From Bin5 sp022827195 (lineage in GTDB: Bacteria > Chloroflexota > Anaerolineae > Caldilineales > Caldilineaceae), in assembly GCA_965208275.1 (NCBI GenBank), contig OZ242331.1, positions 4,650,001 through 4,714,000 on the forward strand: a stretch of DNA of 64,000 nt. The letters are read 5' to 3'. A program made the position numbers and the translations under genes. This document shows positions 54,333-63,097 of this stretch, in pieces. Below the pieces are notes generated by a model. It had not been told where the DNA came from, did no database searches, and saw only the letters and a list, made by a program, of their open reading frames with translations. Within the stretch, counting starts at the first letter, position 1, and every line of letters starts with the position of its first letter.

Positions 54333-54749
54333 TTGCCGACGATAAATCAACTGGTCCGCAAGGGCCGCAAAACCAAACCGAGAAAAGAGACCGCGCCGGC
54401 CCTGCGCTTTACGCAGAATACATTGACCGGCCGCACCAAGCGGGTCAAACAGGGCAACCCCCAGAAGCGGGGCGTTTGTACGCAGGTGCGCACGACCACG
54501 CCAAAGAAGCCCAACTCGGCCCTGCGCAAGGTGGCACGCGTCCGCCTGACGAACGGCGTCGAGGTTACGGCCTACATTCCAGGCGAAGGCCATAATCTCC
54601 AGGAGCACAGCGTGGTCCTGGTGCGCGGCGGCCGCGTCCGCGATCTGCCCGGCGTTCGCTATCACATCGTGCGCGGCGCCCTGGACAGCACCGGTGTAAA
54701 TGAGCGCAAACGGAGCCGCAGCAAATACGGCACGAAAAAACCGCGCTAA
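54333..54749 (+). CDS. rpsL: 30S ribosomal protein S12
   Basis: A 138-residue S12 with PTINQLVRKGRK at the N-terminus, GVCTQVRTTTPKKPNSALRK (the PNSA loop), RVRLTNGVEVTAYIPGEGHN and LQEHSVVLVRGGRVRDLPG; C-terminal RSKYGTKKPR. It starts with TTG at 54333; GGGAGGAG sits 6 nt upstream, deciding the start. Compared with the usual 124 residues there are about 14 extra in the N-terminal third (TLTGRTKRVKQGN region). It forms the decoding site with 16S rRNA. Followed by rpsG after 49 bp. Confidence 0.98.
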   Translation: MPTINQLVRKGRKTKPRKETAPALRFTQNTLTGRTKRVKQGNPQKRGVCTQVRTTTPKKPNSALRKVARVRLTNGVEVTAYIPGEGHNLQEHSVVLVRGGRVRDLPGVRYHIVRGALDSTGVNERKRSRSKYGTKKPR

Positions 54750-54798
54750 GCCCTGGCTCCGAAGCCGCAGGCGCAAACGATAAGGATGGAGTTGCAGA

Positions 54799-55275
54799 AT
54801 GCCGCGACGAAACCGGCCCGAAAAACGTCAAGTCACGCCCGACCCCCGTCACAACAGCGTTGTTCTGGCGAAATTTATCAACAATCTGATGGAACGGGGC
54901 AAGAAAAGTCTGGCCGCCAGAATCGTCTACACCGCGCTCGATACCGTGGCCGAACGCACCAGCCGCCCGCCGATGGAAGTCTTCGAGGAGGCGCTCAGGA
55001 ACGCCACCCCCCTGGTCGAGGTCAAGCCGCAGCGGGTTGGCGGCGCAACCTATCAGGTGCCGATGGAAATCCGTCCTGACCGGCGCCAGGCCTTGGCCAT
55101 GCGCTGGCTGATTCAGAACGCACGCGGGCGCGGCGGCCGCAACATGGCCGCCAGGCTGGCGAATGAAATCCTGGACACCGCACGCGGCGAAGGCCAGACC
55201 GTGCGCAGACGTGAAGAGACGCATCGGATGGCAGAGGCAAATCAGGCCTTTGCCCACTTTGCCAGGCGGCGTTAG
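54799..55275 (+). CDS. rpsG: 30S ribosomal protein S7
   Basis: A 158-residue S7: MPRRNRPEKRQVTPDPRHNS at the N-terminus, VVLAKFINNLMERGKKSLAA, EALRNATPLVEVKPQRVGGA, TYQVPMEIRPDRRQALAMRW and ARGRGGRNMAARLANEI, all hallmark segments. It binds 16S rRNA near the tRNA exit site. GGAG precedes ATG 54799. A 311-bp gap separates it from fusA, rather than the few bases usual in the str operon. Confidence 0.98.
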   Translation: MPRRNRPEKRQVTPDPRHNSVVLAKFINNLMERGKKSLAARIVYTALDTVAERTSRPPMEVFEEALRNATPLVEVKPQRVGGATYQVPMEIRPDRRQALAMRWLIQNARGRGGRNMAARLANEILDTARGEGQTVRRREETHRMAEANQAFAHFARRR

Positions 55276-55586
55276 CCCAATTCCCCGCGCGGCTGCCCCG
55301 CCATGACAGAACAAGCAAAATAGTTGGAATTCCTGACGTGTCCGGTAATCTTGCCGGGCACAGTCATGAAGCGATCCAGTCCATTCGATGCAGGCGCCTC
55401 GCCTGCGTTACCAATGGCTGGATATTTTTCTGAACCGGTTCGGATGCAGTGCATTCGAACCAACAAAGTTACGCAGCGCCGCATTCATCGCTCAGCCGGG
55501 TGAATTTCGGCCTGCCGCATGAGAGACTGTGTGCCCCGCACGGCCGGGCCCATGATCTTCTCCCGGACCAAGTCAGGTGAGGTTTG
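55276..55586. other. rpsG-fusA intergenic region with palindromes
   Basis: 311 bp without a gene. It contains a GAACCGGTTC palindrome (55432-55441) joined to a 25-bp near-palindrome (55437-55461), and a CAGGCG-CCT-CGCCTG hairpin (55391-55405). No clear promoter hexamers were found. Confidence 0.65.
55437..55461. promoter_or_regulatory. 25-bp near-perfect palindrome upstream of fusA
   Basis: GGTTCGGATGCA-G-TGCATTCGAACC: two 12-bp arms around one central base with a single mismatch. It could be an operator for a dimeric regulator or an RNA hairpin about 125 bp before fusA. Confidence 0.4.
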
Positions 55587-57698
55587 ATGAGTCAGATATC
55601 GTTACACAAGATTCGTAATATCGGAATTATTGCCCATATCGACGCCGGCAAAACGACCACGACCGAACGGATTCTCTTCTATTCCGGTCGCATTCATCGC
55701 ATGGGCGAAGTCCATGAGGGCACTGCCGTCACCGATTGGATGGCGCAGGAGCGCGAACGCGGCATCACCATTACCGCCGCCGCCATCACCGCCAACTGGG
55801 TTGACAGCGGCAGCGGCGAGGAAGCCCAGATCAACATTATCGACACGCCGGGACACATCGATTTCACCGCCGAAGTGCAGCGCAGTCTGCGCGTCCTCGA
55901 TGGCGGCATTGTCGTCTTCGATGCCGTCGCCGGCGTCGAACCGCAGTCCGAAACCGTCTGGCGGCAGGCGGACAGCTACCACGTGCCCCGCATCTGTTTT
56001 GTCAACAAGATGGACCGCGTCGGCGCTGACTTCGAACGCACCGTCGGCATGATCGTCGACCGGCTCGGGGCCAACCCTCTTCCCATTCAGCTGCCCTGGG
56101 GCGCCGAAGAGGAGTTCCAGGGCGTCATCGATCTCTTCACGATGAAGGCGCTGCGATACAGCGATGCCCTCGGCGCAACACCGGAAATCGTTGACATCCC
56201 GCCTGAGATGGAGGCCGCCGCCAACGCGGCGCGCGCCGCGATGGTGGAACGAATCGCCGAAACCGACGACGAGCTGACAACGCTCTTCCTCGAAGGCGCG
56301 GAGATCAGCCCTGAACAGCTGATCAAGGCCCTGCGCAATGCCGTCATCGGCAACGTCATCGTGCCGATCCTCTGCGGCTCCGCGCTGAAGAACAAAGGCG
56401 TGCAGCCTCTCTTGGACGCAATCGTGCGCTATTTGCCCAGCCCGCTCGATGTGCCCCCTGTCGTCGGCATCGACCCTGGAAGCGACGAGGAAAAGATACG
56501 CTTCGCCGACCCGGACGAACCCTTCGCCGCACTCGTCTTCAAAATCGTAACCGACCCCTTTGTCGGGCGGCTGGCCTATGTGCGCGTCTATTCGGGTACG
56601 CTGGCAGCGGGCAGCATGGTCTACAACGCCAACAAGGGGCGGCGAGAACGGATTGGCCGTCTCTTACAGATGCACGCCGACAAACGCGAAGAGATCGAAA
56701 TCTGCCGCGCCGGCGACATCGCAGCCATAGTCGGCCTCAAACAGAGCCTGACCGGCGAGACGCTCAGCGACCAGAAGAACGAAATCCTGCTGGAAACGAT
56801 CGAATTCCCCGCACCGGTCATCGGCATCGCGGTCGAACCGAAATCCAAAGCCGACCAGGATAAGATGGCAGACGGCCTCCTGAAGCTGGCCGAAGAAGAC
56901 CCGACGTTCCAGGTGCGCTACGACGATCAGACCGGCCAGACGATCATCAGCGGCATGGGCGAGCTGCACCTGCAAATCATCGTGGACCGTCTCAAGCGGG
57001 AGTTCCGCGTGCAGTGCAACGAAGGCCGCCCCCAGGTGGCCTACCGCGAGACGATTACAAGACCGACGCGCGCAGAAGGCCGTTTCGTCCGCCAGACCGG
57101 TGGACGCGGCCAGTACGGCCATGTCTGGATCGAGCTGGAGCCGAATGAGCAGGGAAAGGGCTTCGAGTTTGAGGACAAAACCGTCGGCGGCGCAATCCCC
57201 AAAGAGTACATCCCCGCGGTCCGCAAGGGGATCGAAGAGTCGATGGCGAGCGGCGTGCTGTCGGGTTACCCGGTCGTCGATGTGCGCGCCGCGCTCATGG
57301 ACGGCAGCTTCCACGACGTCGATTCCAGTGAAATCGCTTTCAAAATCGCCGGGTCGATGGCGTTCAGGGAGGGTATGGGCAAAGCCGGCCCGGTCCTGTT
57401 GGAGCCGATCATGCAGGTTGAAGCGGTCGTGCCGGAAGAGTTTGTCGGCGATATCGTGGGCGATTTCTCCAGCCGGCGCGGGGAAATCGAAGGGCTCGAA
57501 CCCCACAACAACAATGTAACCGCTGTGCAGGCGGCCGTGCCGCTGGCGGAAATGTTCGGGTACGCGACAACGCTCCGCTCGATAACCAGCGGCCGCGGCA
57601 CCTTCACGATGCAGTTCGACAGCTATCAGCCGGACAGGCAGAGGATGAGTGTTCTCAACGCGTCTCCTTTCGAGCGCGGTCCGATATTCGAACGCTGA
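55587..57698 (+). CDS. fusA: Elongation factor G
   Basis: A 703-residue translocation GTPase. GTPase motifs: G1 IAHIDAGKTTTTERIL, G2 ERGITITAAA, G3 IIDTPGHIDFTAEV, G4 FVNKMDRVGADF. Domain IV shows QTGGRGQYGHVWIELEP, and FSSRRGEIEGLEP is in the C-terminal region. The start is ATG 55587, with AGGTGAGG upstream (a TTG one codon earlier is not needed). It moves the ribosome along mRNA. Between rpsG and tuf, as in the str operon. Confidence 0.99.
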   Translation: MSQISLHKIRNIGIIAHIDAGKTTTTERILFYSGRIHRMGEVHEGTAVTDWMAQERERGITITAAAITANWVDSGSGEEAQINIIDTPGHIDFTAEVQRSLRVLDGGIVVFDAVAGVEPQSETVWRQADSYHVPRICFVNKMDRVGADFERTVGMIVDRLGANPLPIQLPWGAEEEFQGVIDLFTMKALRYSDALGATPEIVDIPPEMEAAANAARAAMVERIAETDDELTTLFLEGAEISPEQLIKALRNAVIGNVIVPILCGSALKNKGVQPLLDAIVRYLPSPLDVPPVVGIDPGSDEEKIRFADPDEPFAALVFKIVTDPFVGRLAYVRVYSGTLAAGSMVYNANKGRRERIGRLLQMHADKREEIEICRAGDIAAIVGLKQSLTGETLSDQKNEILLETIEFPAPVIGIAVEPKSKADQDKMADGLLKLAEEDPTFQVRYDDQTGQTIISGMGELHLQIIVDRLKREFRVQCNEGRPQVAYRETITRPTRAEGRFVRQTGGRGQYGHVWIELEPNEQGKGFEFEDKTVGGAIPKEYIPAVRKGIEESMASGVLSGYPVVDVRAALMDGSFHDVDSSEIAFKIAGSMAFREGMGKAGPVLLEPIMQVEAVVPEEFVGDIVGDFSSRRGEIEGLEPHNNNVTAVQAAVPLAEMFGYATTLRSITSGRGTFTMQFDSYQPDRQRMSVLNASPFERGPIFER

Positions 57699-57724
57699 GT
57701 TCTGCGTTTGGGTCGTGTCGAGAC

Positions 57725-57753
57725 TTGTCAACCGTGGGGAGTTTCCGTATACT
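57725..57753 (+). promoter_or_regulatory. Strong promoter before tuf
   Basis: TTGTCA (57725-57730), 17 bp, TATACT (57748-57753), directly after the fusA stop at 57698. tuf therefore has its own promoter. The leader carries GACGAAC-TCTTCAG-GTTCGTC, a 7-bp perfect hairpin (57849-57869). Confidence 0.75.
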
Positions 57754-57924
57754 GTGCAAGTTGCAGAGGCGGTGTGCAGTCTGCCAAAAGCGATGACTCA
57801 TCCGCCCCTGCACGAAACGGGCGATTGATCGCCTGAGCAACTGTGTTTAGACGAACTCTTCAGGTTCGTCGCGAAGCTGTCAGATCCGGCATAGTTGACA
57901 TGCGAAACAGTCAGGAGAGAGAGC

Positions 57925-59124
<1,200 letters not shown>

Positions 59125-59165
59125 CCGTTTTGGGCCGTGCCCCCCGCCGACGCGGATGGCCGGGC

Positions 59166-59211
59166 CGGACAATTCGAGAGTGTCCGAACGGGGACCCGAA
59201 TCCTTCGGACA
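59166..59211 (+). other. Competing hairpins between tuf and tRNA-Trp
   Basis: Segment TGTCCGAA (59181-59188) can pair upstream with CGGACA (59166-59171) or downstream with TTCGGACA (59204-59211). The two are mutually exclusive, and the second ends 4 nt before the tRNA. No T-run. Possibly an RNA-processing signal. Confidence 0.4.
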
Positions 59212-59215
59212 TTGT

Positions 59216-59288
59216 AGGCGAGTAGCTCAATTGGCAGAGCGGCGGTCTCCAAAACCGCAGGTTGCGGGTTCAAGTCCTGCCTCGCCTG
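59216..59288 (+). tRNA. trnW: tRNA-Trp (CCA anticodon)
   Basis: A 73-nt cloverleaf: acceptor AGGCGAG/CTCGCCT plus G discriminator, D-arm GCTC/GAGC, anticodon stem GCGGT/ACCGC with loop CTCCAAA giving CCA, T-arm GCGGG/CCTGC with loop TTCAAGT. No CCA tail is encoded. It lies between tuf and secE, a place where tRNA-Trp is common in bacteria. Confidence 0.97.
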
Positions 59289-59296
59289 TCAGCAAG

Positions 59297-59323
59297 TGAC
59301 CACCAGCACCCGCTCGGTGGTCA
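59297..59323 (+). other. Hairpin just after tRNA-Trp
   Basis: TGACCACC (59297-59304) and GGTGGTCA (59316-59323), perfect 8-bp stem with 11-nt loop, 8 nt downstream of the tRNA. No T-run; likely a 3' processing or stabilising hairpin. Confidence 0.5.
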
Positions 59324-59409
59324 TTCGCGCTCCAGTAGCGAAGATGAGCGGGTAGACGCTGCGAAGCTGCGGGCCTGTGTCCGTGTTCGCGCATCAATCG
59401 GAGTCAATC

Positions 59410-59628
59410 GTGAGCCGGTCAACATCTGTTCCAAGATCCGACAACGCCATCGTGCGCTATTTCAAGGAGACCCGCGCAGAAATTGGCAAGGTGACTTGGC
59501 CGACGCGGGAAGAAGGCACCCGCTTAACGGTTGTCGTGTTGATCGTTACCACAATCGCCGCGCTTGTGCTTTTTGCAGTGGACTCACTCTTCAGCTATCT
59601 GATAACACTGTTTCTGCAGGTAATTTGA
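59410..59628 (+). CDS. secE: Preprotein translocase subunit SecE
   Basis: A 72-residue SecE, the small membrane subunit of the SecYEG channel. AIVRYFKETRAEIGKVTWPT is the hallmark amphipathic segment, then one membrane helix (LTVVVLIVTTIAALVLFAVD). GTG 59410 is selected by GGAG 7 nt upstream; a GTG at 59377 would add 11 residues. Upstream lies tRNA-Trp with no rpmG in between. nusG follows 74 bp later. Confidence 0.95.
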   Translation: MSRSTSVPRSDNAIVRYFKETRAEIGKVTWPTREEGTRLTVVVLIVTTIAALVLFAVDSLFSYLITLFLQVI

Positions 59629-59702
59629 CGGCATAACTGCGCCGCCGCGTTTCGTTGCAGGGGAATGCCGGCTCACCGAATGCGGCGCGCGAGGGGGAAT
59701 CT

Positions 59703-60341
59703 GTGGGCGAAACAATCAATGCAGGCCTTGATCCTGAGTTGCTGGAGGATGAGCCGGCTGCCACGCTGCCGGACGATGACCAGTCTGCAGCCGAAGGCGA
59801 AGAAGAGACCGGCCCGAAGTCCGAGTGGTTCGTGGTGCACAGCTACTCAGGCATGGAGAACAAGGTAAAGAAGAACCTGGAGCACCGGGCCGAGTCAATG
59901 AACATGACCGACCGGATCCTGCAGATCGTGGTGCCGACCGAGACCGAGATCGAGATTAAAGAAGGCATCCGCCGCGAGGTTGAGCGCCGCGTCTTCCCCG
60001 GCTATATTCTCATCGAGATGATCATGGATGAGGACAGTTGGTACGTGGTCCGCAATACGCCGGGCGTTACCAGTTTCGTCGGCATGGGAAACAAGCCCAG
60101 CCCCTTGAGCCAGGCCGAAGTCAACCAGATCATGAGCCGCATCGAATCGGACGAGCCGCGGGTCAAAGTCAGTTTCGATGTGGGCGAGCGCGTCCGCATT
60201 ATCGAAGGCCCCTTTGCCGAGTTCACCGGCGTGGTTGATTCGCTTGAGCCCGAGAAAGGCAAAGCCCGCGTGATGGTAAGTTTCTTCAATCGCGAAACGC
60301 CGGTCGAAGTGGACTTCCTCCAATTGGAACGGGATACGTAA
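59703..60341 (+). CDS. nusG: Transcription termination/antitermination factor NusG
   Basis: A 212-residue NusG. An acidic N-terminal extension (about 38 residues, many Glu/Asp) precedes the core: EWFVVHSYSGMENKVKKNLE, RRVFPGYILIEMIMDEDSWY, VRNTPGVTSFVGMGNKPSPL; the KOW domain has VRIIEGPFAEFTGVVDSLEP. GTG 59703 has GAGGGGGA upstream; an in-frame TTG at 59655 is unlikely. It travels with RNA polymerase and contacts Rho or the ribosome. Directly before rplK. Confidence 0.97.
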   Translation: MGETINAGLDPELLEDEPAATLPDDDQSAAEGEEETGPKSEWFVVHSYSGMENKVKKNLEHRAESMNMTDRILQIVVPTETEIEIKEGIRREVERRVFPGYILIEMIMDEDSWYVVRNTPGVTSFVGMGNKPSPLSQAEVNQIMSRIESDEPRVKVSFDVGERVRIIEGPFAEFTGVVDSLEPEKGKARVMVSFFNRETPVEVDFLQLERDT

Positions 60342-60359
60342 TAAGGAGAAGCAGGCGAG

Positions 60360-60785
60360 ATGGCGAAGAAAGTCAAGGCGATTGTAAAGTTGCAGATTCC
60401 TGCAGGCAAGGCCAATCCTGCCCCGCCGGTAGGCACCGCGCTCGGCCCGCACGGTGTCAATATCATGGGTTTCTGCAAAGAGTACAACGCCCGTACCCAG
60501 AGTCAGATGGGGCAGATCGTTCCCGTCGAAATCACAATTTTTCAGGACCAGTCGTTCACATTTATCACCAAGACACCGCCCGCGGCCGACCTGATCAAGA
60601 GGGCAGCTGCTATCGAGAAAGGCAGCGGTATTCCCAATACGGAAAAGGTGGGGACGATCACCAATCAGCAGGTACGCGAGATCGCCGAAATCAAGCTGAA
60701 AGACCTGGGCAATATCCCCATTGACAGCGCCATGCAGATGGTGCGCGGCACCGCCCGCAGCATGGGTGTTACAGTCGTTGACTGA
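60360..60785 (+). CDS. rplK: 50S ribosomal protein L11
   Basis: A 141-residue L11: KKVKAIVKLQIPAGKANPAP, then PVGTALGPHGVNIMGFCKEY and PADLIKRAAAIEKGSG-type block (PAADLIKRAAAIEKGSG), KVGTITNQQVREIAEIKLKD. It binds the 23S GTPase-centre RNA. ATG 60360 follows AAGGAG. Standard length. nusG ends 18 bp upstream. Confidence 0.98.
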   Translation: MAKKVKAIVKLQIPAGKANPAPPVGTALGPHGVNIMGFCKEYNARTQSQMGQIVPVEITIFQDQSFTFITKTPPAADLIKRAAAIEKGSGIPNTEKVGTITNQQVREIAEIKLKDLGNIPIDSAMQMVRGTARSMGVTVVD

Positions 60786-60880
60786 GCGGGAGCCGCCCGA
60801 TTTGCGGCCCGCGGAAATCATTCAATCATCGCTGGGAGGGGTGCCCCCGTGTGCCCCGTTTGCACCACGAGGAGAGAAAA

Positions 60881-61594
60881 ATGCCAAGGCATAGCAACCG
60901 TTACAACGTCGCACGCAGCAAGGTCGACCGCAACAAGCAGTATTTGCCTGCCGACGCCGTCGACCTGATGCGGGAGGGCGCAACCGCGAAGTTCGATGAG
61001 ACCGTAGAAGTGCATCTGAGCACAGGCGTAGACCCCCGCCACGCCGACCAGCAGGTGCGCGGCGTCGTAACCCTGCCCCACGGCACCGGCCGCGTCGTGC
61101 GCATCCTCGTCTTCGCCGGCGCCGATGGCATCAGCCAGGCCGAAGAGGCCGGCGCCGACTACGTCGGGGGCGAGGATCTGGCCAAGCGCATTCAGGATGG
61201 TTGGCTCGATTTCGACGTCGTGCTCGCCACACCGGACATGATGCGCGTGGTTGGCCGCCTCGGGCGCGTGCTCGGCCCGCGCGGGATGATGCCCAGCCCC
61301 AAGGCCGGCACGATCGTCCAGGCCGACGAACTGCCGCGCGTCATCCAAGAAACGCGCTTGGGCCGCGTCGAATTTCGCGTCGATAAGACGAGCAACATCC
61401 ATGTCCCCATCGGTAAAGCGAGCTTTGAAGGCGGACAGATTCTCGACAACTTCACGTCCGTTATGGAAGCGGTCATGACCGCCAGACCTTCGGCGGTGAA
61501 GGGCATCTATCTGAAACGGGTCACGCTCACCAGCACGATGGGTCCGGGCATTCGCGTTGATGTCAATGCCGCCTCGATGCTCAAGGCGGCATAG
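60881..61594 (+). CDS. rplA: 50S ribosomal protein L1
   Basis: A 237-residue L1: KVDRNKQYLPADAVDLMREG, AKFDETVEVHLSTGVDPRHA, RGVVTLPHGTGRVVRILVFA, VGRLGRVLGPRGMMPSPKAG and GKASFEGGQILDNFTSVMEA. It binds the L1 stalk of 23S rRNA. ATG 60881 follows GAGGAGAG; the frame reaching 60851 has no site. No L1-type operator on its own mRNA was recognised in the 95-bp gap after rplK. Confidence 0.97.
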   Translation: MPRHSNRYNVARSKVDRNKQYLPADAVDLMREGATAKFDETVEVHLSTGVDPRHADQQVRGVVTLPHGTGRVVRILVFAGADGISQAEEAGADYVGGEDLAKRIQDGWLDFDVVLATPDMMRVVGRLGRVLGPRGMMPSPKAGTIVQADELPRVIQETRLGRVEFRVDKTSNIHVPIGKASFEGGQILDNFTSVMEAVMTARPSAVKGIYLKRVTLTSTMGPGIRVDVNAASMLKAA

Positions 61595-61599
61595 CCCCG

Positions 61600-61875
61600 G
61601 TTTGCCAGTGCCGGCTGCCGTGCGGTACAATTGGCGACCGAACAACCGCATACGAATCTCAGTACCGTAGACAGCCGGTATTCGCCTCGCGAATCGAAAT
61701 GCGCCCAAGCGCCGCCGGCCTAGGACTGTACGCAGCGATCCGCCCGCCGTTGCCGGGCGGCTGCGAACCTCGTCCTTGTCTGCACCGCAAGGGCGTTTTT
61801 CTTTGCGGCGCCGCCTGGAAAGGGCGCCGGCAGGAAGACGCCCGGCACGAATCCAATCGAAGGGAGGGAGTTCAA
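61600..61875 (+). ncRNA. Candidate rplJ leader RNA (L10 autoregulation)
   Basis: The 281-nt gap before rplJ is GC-rich with three stem-loops: CCGCCCG/CGGGCGG closed by GCAG/CTGC (61732-61764), CCGCAA/TTGCGG (61785-61808), and GGCGCC/GGCGCC nearby (about 61808-61835). In many bacteria L10(L12) binds a leader here to limit its own translation. The match to the known L10 leader could not be tested by eye. Confidence 0.4.
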
Positions 61876-62412
61876 TTGGCAATCAGTCGTGAGAAGAAAG
61901 AAGAGCTTGTTTCGCTCTACGCTGAACAGTTGGAGGAGGCATCCGCCATCGTCTTCACAGACTTTCGCGGCTCTACCGTTACGCAGATCAACGGCCTGCG
62001 CGCCAAACTGAAGGAGGCGGATACGGGCTATATGGTCGTCAAGAACCGTCTTCTGCGGCTTGCGCTCGAACGCAGCGGCAACACCACGGAGTTGGACGGT
62101 CTGCTCGATGGGCCCAATGCGGTCGCATTTGTCGGCGAAGACATCGGCAAGGGCGTAACCGCGCTCAAGGATGGCATCAAGGACCTGGATGAAATCATTG
62201 AGATCAAAGGCGGCCTCTTGGAACAGAACGTTCTGGACGCCGACGCCGCCGCGGCCCTGTCCGAACTACCCACACGCGAAGAGATGCTGGCAAAACTGCT
62301 GGCAACAATCATCGCGCCGGCCACCCAGCTCGTTCGCGTCGTCAACGAGCCCGGGGCCAGCCTGGCGCGCGTTCTCAAGGCCCATGCCGACGCGCAGGCA
62401 GAGGCCGCTTGA
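61876..62412 (+). CDS. rplJ: 50S ribosomal protein L10
   Basis: A 178-residue L10: AISREKKEELVSLYAEQLEE, SAIVFTDFRGSTVTQINGLR, YMVVKNRLLRLALE, LDGPNAVAFVGEDIGKGVTA, and ALSELPTREEMLAKLLATII near the C-terminus, which binds L7/L12 dimers. TTG 61876 has AGGGAGGG 8 nt upstream; the longer frame is the leader region. rplL follows after 96 bp. Confidence 0.97.
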   Translation: MAISREKKEELVSLYAEQLEEASAIVFTDFRGSTVTQINGLRAKLKEADTGYMVVKNRLLRLALERSGNTTELDGLLDGPNAVAFVGEDIGKGVTALKDGIKDLDEIIEIKGGLLEQNVLDADAAAALSELPTREEMLAKLLATIIAPATQLVRVVNEPGASLARVLKAHADAQAEAA

Positions 62413-62508
62413 GCGTCAAAGGGGAGGGACCGGACCCTTCCGCAAGGTTCGTCGCATCGCCGCGACACAGTCGATTCACCGCAAAAGACAATTGGGAGAA
62501 CTTTCAAA

Positions 62509-62889
62509 ATGGCAGACCTGAATGAAATCAAGGAACAGCTCGATCAGCTGACCCTGCTCGAAGCGGCTGAGCTGGTGAAGATGCTCGAAGAGTCCTGGGG
62601 CGTGAGCGCAGCGGCCTCCGTGGCTGTAGCCGGCGTGGCCGGCGCCGCGGTCGAAGCCGAAGAGGAGGCGGAGGAGCAGACTGAATTTGACGTTGTCCTC
62701 GCCGACATCGGCGCCAAGAAGATCAATGTCATCAAGGCTGTTCGCGCAGTGACCAGCCTTGGCCTGCGCGAGGCCAAGGAGTTGGTCGAAAGCGCGCCCG
62801 CGCCGGTCGTACAGGGCGTGGCCAAAGATGTCGCCGAAGAAGCCAAAGCCCAGCTTGAGGCCGAAGGCGCGACCGTCGAGATCAAATAG
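62509..62889 (+). CDS. rplL: 50S ribosomal protein L7/L12
   Basis: A 126-residue L7/L12: an N-terminal dimer helix (IKEQLDQLTLLEAAELVKML), an Ala/Glu-rich hinge (VAGAAVEAEEEAEEQTEFDV), and the C-terminal factor-binding domain (VVLADIGAKKINVIKAVRAV, then LGLREAKELVESAPAPV). It recruits translation factors to the ribosome. GGGAG lies upstream of ATG 62509. A terminator follows. Confidence 0.98.
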   Translation: MADLNEIKEQLDQLTLLEAAELVKMLEESWGVSAAASVAVAGVAGAAVEAEEEAEEQTEFDVVLADIGAKKINVIKAVRAVTSLGLREAKELVESAPAPVVQGVAKDVAEEAKAQLEAEGATVEIK

Positions 62890-62910
62890 CTTTCCGGTCA
62901 GACCGGACTA

Positions 62911-62944
62911 GGGGGCGCGTCCGAACTTGGATGCGCCCCCTTTT
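62911..62944 (+). terminator. Rho-independent terminator after rplL
   Basis: GGGGGCGCGTCC/GGATGCGCCCCC with one G-U pair and a 6-nt loop, then TTTT. It closes the secE-rplL group 21 bp after the rplL stop. Confidence 0.9.
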
Positions 62945-63028
62945 GCTTCCGTGCCGCCTCCCCCCAATGGCAGCCTCCTGCGGAGGGCGCACACCCCTCA
63001 TTGGACTATACCTATATTCTGAAACTGC

Positions 63029-63057
63029 TTGTCCGGCCATTGGCGCTGTGATACAAT
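63029..63057 (+). promoter_or_regulatory. Promoter of the DNA polymerase III delta' gene
   Basis: TTGTCC (63029-63034), 17 bp, TACAAT (63052-63057), 41 bp before the coding start. Well placed after the terminator. Confidence 0.65.
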
Positions 63058-63097
63058 GTCGCGACACCTGAACACGATCCGTTAGAAGGAATCGAAT

